64,000 nucleotides of DNA. It comes from Cliona cf. orientalis. Its lineage: Eukaryota > Porifera > Demospongiae > Clionaida > Clionaidae. The position numbers and the translations under genes are program-made. The notes under the pieces were generated by a model that worked only from the letters and a program-made list of their open reading frames with translations, did not search any database and was not told where the DNA came from. Numbering within the stretch: position 1 is the stretch's first letter; each line of letters opens with the position of its first letter. Location: assembly GCA_963930775.1 (NCBI GenBank), contig OZ005699.1:9321501-9385500 (forward strand). Direction: 5' to 3'. Positions 60,362 through 64,000 of this stretch are shown one piece after another.

Positions 60362-63300
60362 ATGGAAATTCCCACTGGAGAGAGAGATCGCAGCGCCACT
60401 GAGTCTCGCGAGCAATCGGGACACGAGCAGAAACAAGAAGATAATGTCACTGGCAAGTTTTGACATGTTTTGAATGATGTATAAATTATAGCTCACCATA
60501 GATGTTGTCCAGCATCATGCACTTCAAGCCTATTCATTTCACAACTCTGCTTTTGATATTAAATGCAGTTGTGTTTATGACTGTTGGTGGTGATGAGATA
60601 GAAACGAGACTCTGCGCTCTCTCAGACTCCGTGCACTCATTCAAACAGCACTTTTTCTCACTGCGGGGAGACCCCTTTAATATCATCGACATCTCCTATC
60701 AAGGTACTAGAGGTACTAGCTAGCTTTGCTAGCCATTATCGGTGGATGTGATAAACACCAGAGTACTTCAATTGTTGTATATTGAAACCACTTTGTATGA
60801 GTGTTTGACATACCATACTTCTAGTTTACGAAAATGAAAGGAATCAATTGACAAATCCTTAGCATTATTATGGTACATGTACATACCTGAACCTTTTCAG
60901 TGGAAATTTCATTCCATTTGACAAGTATTTTGATAGCAGCACTATAATATTATCATAGCAATGGCATTATTGATTGATATACATGTAATTATACTGAAGC
61001 AGGTAACTCAATAGAGCAAAATCAAAGAGTGGTGCTGTGGTTAAACATCAAAGGGTGTTTGTGGTTTTAAAAAACACATCAATTGCAAAACGGCATTTTA
61101 AGAGCGATGCTACGCCACTCTACCACTCTTTAGTGACTTCCCTGCTGAAGACCTTTAGTATGGCAGATAAATTTTAATAGAGCCAGTATCAACTCACTAA
61201 GCATTCATTGAAAGCCTTGAAATTTTTCCAATTCCTTATTACCTTAAGGACACTTTTATTTATGGGTACTAAATTAGCGATTTGCCCAATTTTCACTAAA
61301 AATTGTACCCACGAATATTAAAATTTTCAACATTTTCAAATAATAGAATATTAATCGCTAAAATGAGTACCCGCTAAGTTCACTATTTCCAAAATTTGTA
61401 CTCGCAAATAATCGTAGCCCTAAGGTAATTAATAATACTTAATATGTTTCCGTAGGGGAGTCGTTGTCTAACTCAACCACCATTGAGGAGTTGGGTGCGG
61501 AGCCGGGTCAGTCTCTCTCTCTTGTCGTCCAGCTAACACCAGCCCCTCCCAGTGAAGGGGGAGCCCCTGCTAATCAAGCCGAAGAAGCTCCACCCCCGAC
61601 TGCAGTGGTGGATGGTTACCGTATGCCAGACGCCTTTACTGTGCAGGTACCAACTGGAGAGGGAGACCAAACTAGAGAGATACTCATCAAGGTACAAAAT
61701 ATTATTGTACAATTTTGTCATTTTTTTTACTCATTTTGCGAGTCTGTGAAAAAATTATGTCCCCAGGTGCTCCCTCCCCCACCTCCACAAATTATTTGAA
61801 TCCTTTTATGATTGTAATAAATCTTGGTCTGTTTTAGCCAATGCAAGCTTTTCCATGGAAGGCCTGAGATGAACTATTGAATATGCTCACATTACCATAG
61901 TTATACAATTGATACAAATGCATTATAGGAAAGACATTTTAGCTGTCTTATTTTTGTGTAGGTTGAGCGATCTTTGTTGAAGAAGCCATTTCTAGGTGGC
62001 TATCGACACCGGGTGTCTGGCATTGAGTACCACCACGCCTCTGCTCAGACCATGCCAAAGAGGAGACCAGACAATGGGGTGAGGCAAAACATGGATGCAC
62101 TCAAATCCTACAATCACTAGCTACGCCATGTACGATAATTTGCTATACTAACTGACTTTTGAACATAATGTTATTTTCATAATCATGGCAATTTTTGTGC
62201 CAAAATAATACCTGACCCCCCCCCCCCCCCCCCCGGAAAGTCCTATGATCATTAATTTTTACATTTTGTGCATCAAAACAATGATATTTTTATTTCAGAT
62301 AGTAAAGTTAGAGAGGAACACTCAGACGGTTAAAACTCGAAACCAACGACAGCAGGTCACCGTCGACGCTGCAACACAAATGGTACTTACATAATTATTA
62401 TCACACCACTTCAGCTCTAATGTGTTGATGCATGGCATGGCATGGCTTATTCTTTCCAGAATAAGACTGGGTGCTTCATTAACAGTCGCCATGACAGGGT
62501 CGTCCCCGCAACAGGAGACTATGAGAGAGCGGATGATTACCACGAGAGAATACTGAAAAAGGTATTAGAATTGAATGCTAATTAGAGGCAGTGTTGTGTG
62601 GAAATCACAGGTACATGTAGGTTGATTATATAATTTTATATTAGCCCAATTGTAAATTACCAAATCAGTCTCTGTAATTGTAGTACTAAGTCTTGTAATT
62701 GTGTGTAATTTTGTCCTTTGACATTGTAATACCACTTGAGTTGTAACGATTACAGCTAATTACAATTACAATTTATAATTACAAATTAATAATTATCGTT
62801 GTCCCTATAATTATTAGAATTAAGAAAGTATCAGAATTTCTGACCCATCTGGTATTCGATACTTATATTGATCATTATTATTTTTTATTATTCCAGGTGA
62901 TAGTTCTTCAGACTTACTGGCGCCGGTGGTTGGCCCAGCAGTATGTGGCGGGACTCCGGAGAGACAAGTTAGCCAGAGAAGAGTGGGAGAGAGAGGAGAG
63001 AGAGAGGAAGGAGAGGGAGAGAGAGATGAGGGCGAAGAGAGAGCTCAGTAGGCGAATGAACCCACGGACTAAGGAGGACTTTGAGCTGCTCTATCACGCT
63101 CTGGAAAGTTAGTGAATACCGTAGATCGGGAAATTTTCGTCGTTAAAATTTTTTCATCGATGATCTTTCCCAATGAAAATTAAATATTTTGTTCGCGTCA
63201 GTTAATACAATGATGTAATATGTACATTCGTGTATACAATGAAAATTAGACTATGCAAAAATTTAACAAGCGAAATATTTACCGGCGAAAATATCCCGAT

Positions 63301-64000
63301 CTATATGGTACTATAATAATTAATAGTGGGAAATACAATTGTTTGGTAATTTGGTGAATTTTTTGACAATCAAATTTAAAATCGTAATACATGTGCACCT
63401 ATCCAAAGTTTAAATCCTGCTAATATCAAAAGCATTACCACCTTCCAGATATCTTCATTACATTACTGCCCTCCATTTGCTGCTTAATGAATATTGTGTT
63501 CTCCCCCCCCCCCCCCCCCCCCCCCCCCCAGTGTGGCGTCAGGATGAGCTTGGTGTAATCAATGAGACGATGACAGGGGCAGAGAGGAAGGCGGCCCTTT
63601 GCTCTCTCCTGGAGCAGGAGGCCCAGCTCATTGCATCCATTGGTCAGCACAAGAACGCAGCCGCCAGGGAAAACAAGCAGATGAATACTAAGAGATTCCT
63701 CGATGCTGTGAGGGAGATTATTGTTTATTTTTGAAGGATGCTAACAAAGTTACATATTTCCACATGAAATGATACAAAAAAAAATATTTTTAGCATGCAT
63801 AAGGTTGGATATGAGAATGAGAGAGAGATAGAGAGAGTGGATTTAATAGCCACGCAATATATCATGCTAACAAAATCAAACTTAGTGGTAGAAATGATGC
63901 TGTTTATCTTTCCCTACACAGACGGCTGCACCGAAGCAGTGGATAGCATACGATGGCAAAGTGACAAAGATGGACACTCCGTTCACTCTGAGGGCCCAGC
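60362..64000 (+). CDS. IQUB: IQUB, IQ-motif and ubiquitin-like protein (5' part)
   Basis: Nine exons in phase, cut by the window end: 60362-60452, 60569-60703, 61456-61691, 61962-62078, 62299-62382, 62460-62561, 62897-63107, 63532-63707 and 63922 onward. IQUB is a ciliary/flagellar axoneme protein linked to radial spokes. Exons 2-3 encode a ubiquitin-like domain (VVFMTVGGDEIETRL to LSLVVQL). Then come GGYRHRVSGIEYHHA, a QTMPKRRPDNG stretch, TATQM, and an IQ motif (VLQTYWRRWLAQQYV) running into a long charged helix (EREERERKERERE) and RRMNPRTKEDFELLYHALE, all typical of IQUB. Intron 1 uses a GC donor (CTG|GCAAGT), and intron 7 ends in C27 immediately before AG. Confidence 0.9.
60452..60457 (+). 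other. GC-AG intron donor in IQUB
   Basis: Exon 1 ends ACTG, followed by GCAAGT. Using this site keeps phase 1 into the ubiquitin-like exon (NVT|VVFMTVGG). No usable GT in phase is nearby. Confidence 0.75.
62216..62234. repeat. C19 homopolymer
   Basis: Intronic C run in IQUB about 65 bp upstream of the exon at 62299. Confidence 0.9.
63117..63310. repeat. MITE family beta, copy 3
   Basis: Begins TACCGTAGATCGGGAAATTT and ends ATATCCCGATCTATATGGTA, in an IQUB intron. It shares ends with 4111-4311 and 9615-9815. Confidence 0.75.
63503..63529. repeat. C27 homopolymer forming a splice acceptor
   Basis: 27 C run directly into AG (63530-63531) at the acceptor of IQUB exon 8, a pure C polypyrimidine tract. 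Confidence 0.92.

Overview
The window looks like nuclear DNA of an early-branching animal, most likely a demosponge. The evidence is indirect: AT-rich DNA, intron-dense genes with mostly short introns, head-to-head genes sharing very short promoters, clear animal orthologues (PDIA4, DDX42, IQUB, chondroitin synthases), and a tandem family combining kelch, ZU5 and Death domains. No search was run, so the species call is inference. All exon boundaries come from reading GT(GC)/AG sites, keeping reading phase, and comparing with paralogues or remembered family features.

Layout. 611-1016 (-): small unrecognised protein. 2103-7074 (-): ERp72/PDIA4 with all three active sites altered. 7328-11084 (+): seven-helix membrane protein, possibly gustatory-receptor-like. 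12002-19703 (-): chondroitin synthase-like gene A, two exons around a 5 kb intron. 19785-43299 (+): cluster of kelch-ZU5-Death genes: intact copy 1, broken copy 2 split by an 8.6 kb foldback element, a decayed 3' remnant split by a second foldback-like element, and intact copy 3. 43431-48032 (+): DDX42, 16 exons. 48495-59801 (-): three more chondroitin synthase-like genes, B, C and D, in tandem. 60362-end (+): 5' part of IQUB.

Two things stand out. First, the four chondroitin-synthase paralogues show complementary decay. B and C keep the beta-3 (GlcA-transferase-like) DDD motif but have a damaged or absent beta-4 GalNAc-transferase domain. A and D have a degraded beta-3 domain and an intact beta-4 domain (DVD plus GWGEED). 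This suggests a polymerase made of obligate partners. Second, mobile elements leaving 9-bp target duplications are abundant. The 8.6 kb foldback has about 4 kb arms of a 20-bp tandem repeat and sits in a ZU5 exon so that a GC-AG intron would remove it and restore the exon exactly. The second foldback-like element is 2.3 kb with about 110-bp terminal repeats, and there are hairpin elements as short as 34 bp. Several MITE families with TA target sites sit in the introns.

CT- or C-rich microsatellites repeatedly form the polypyrimidine tract next to 3' splice sites. Kelch-ZU5-Death copies 1 and 3 differ by a MITE, giving an empty/filled insertion site.
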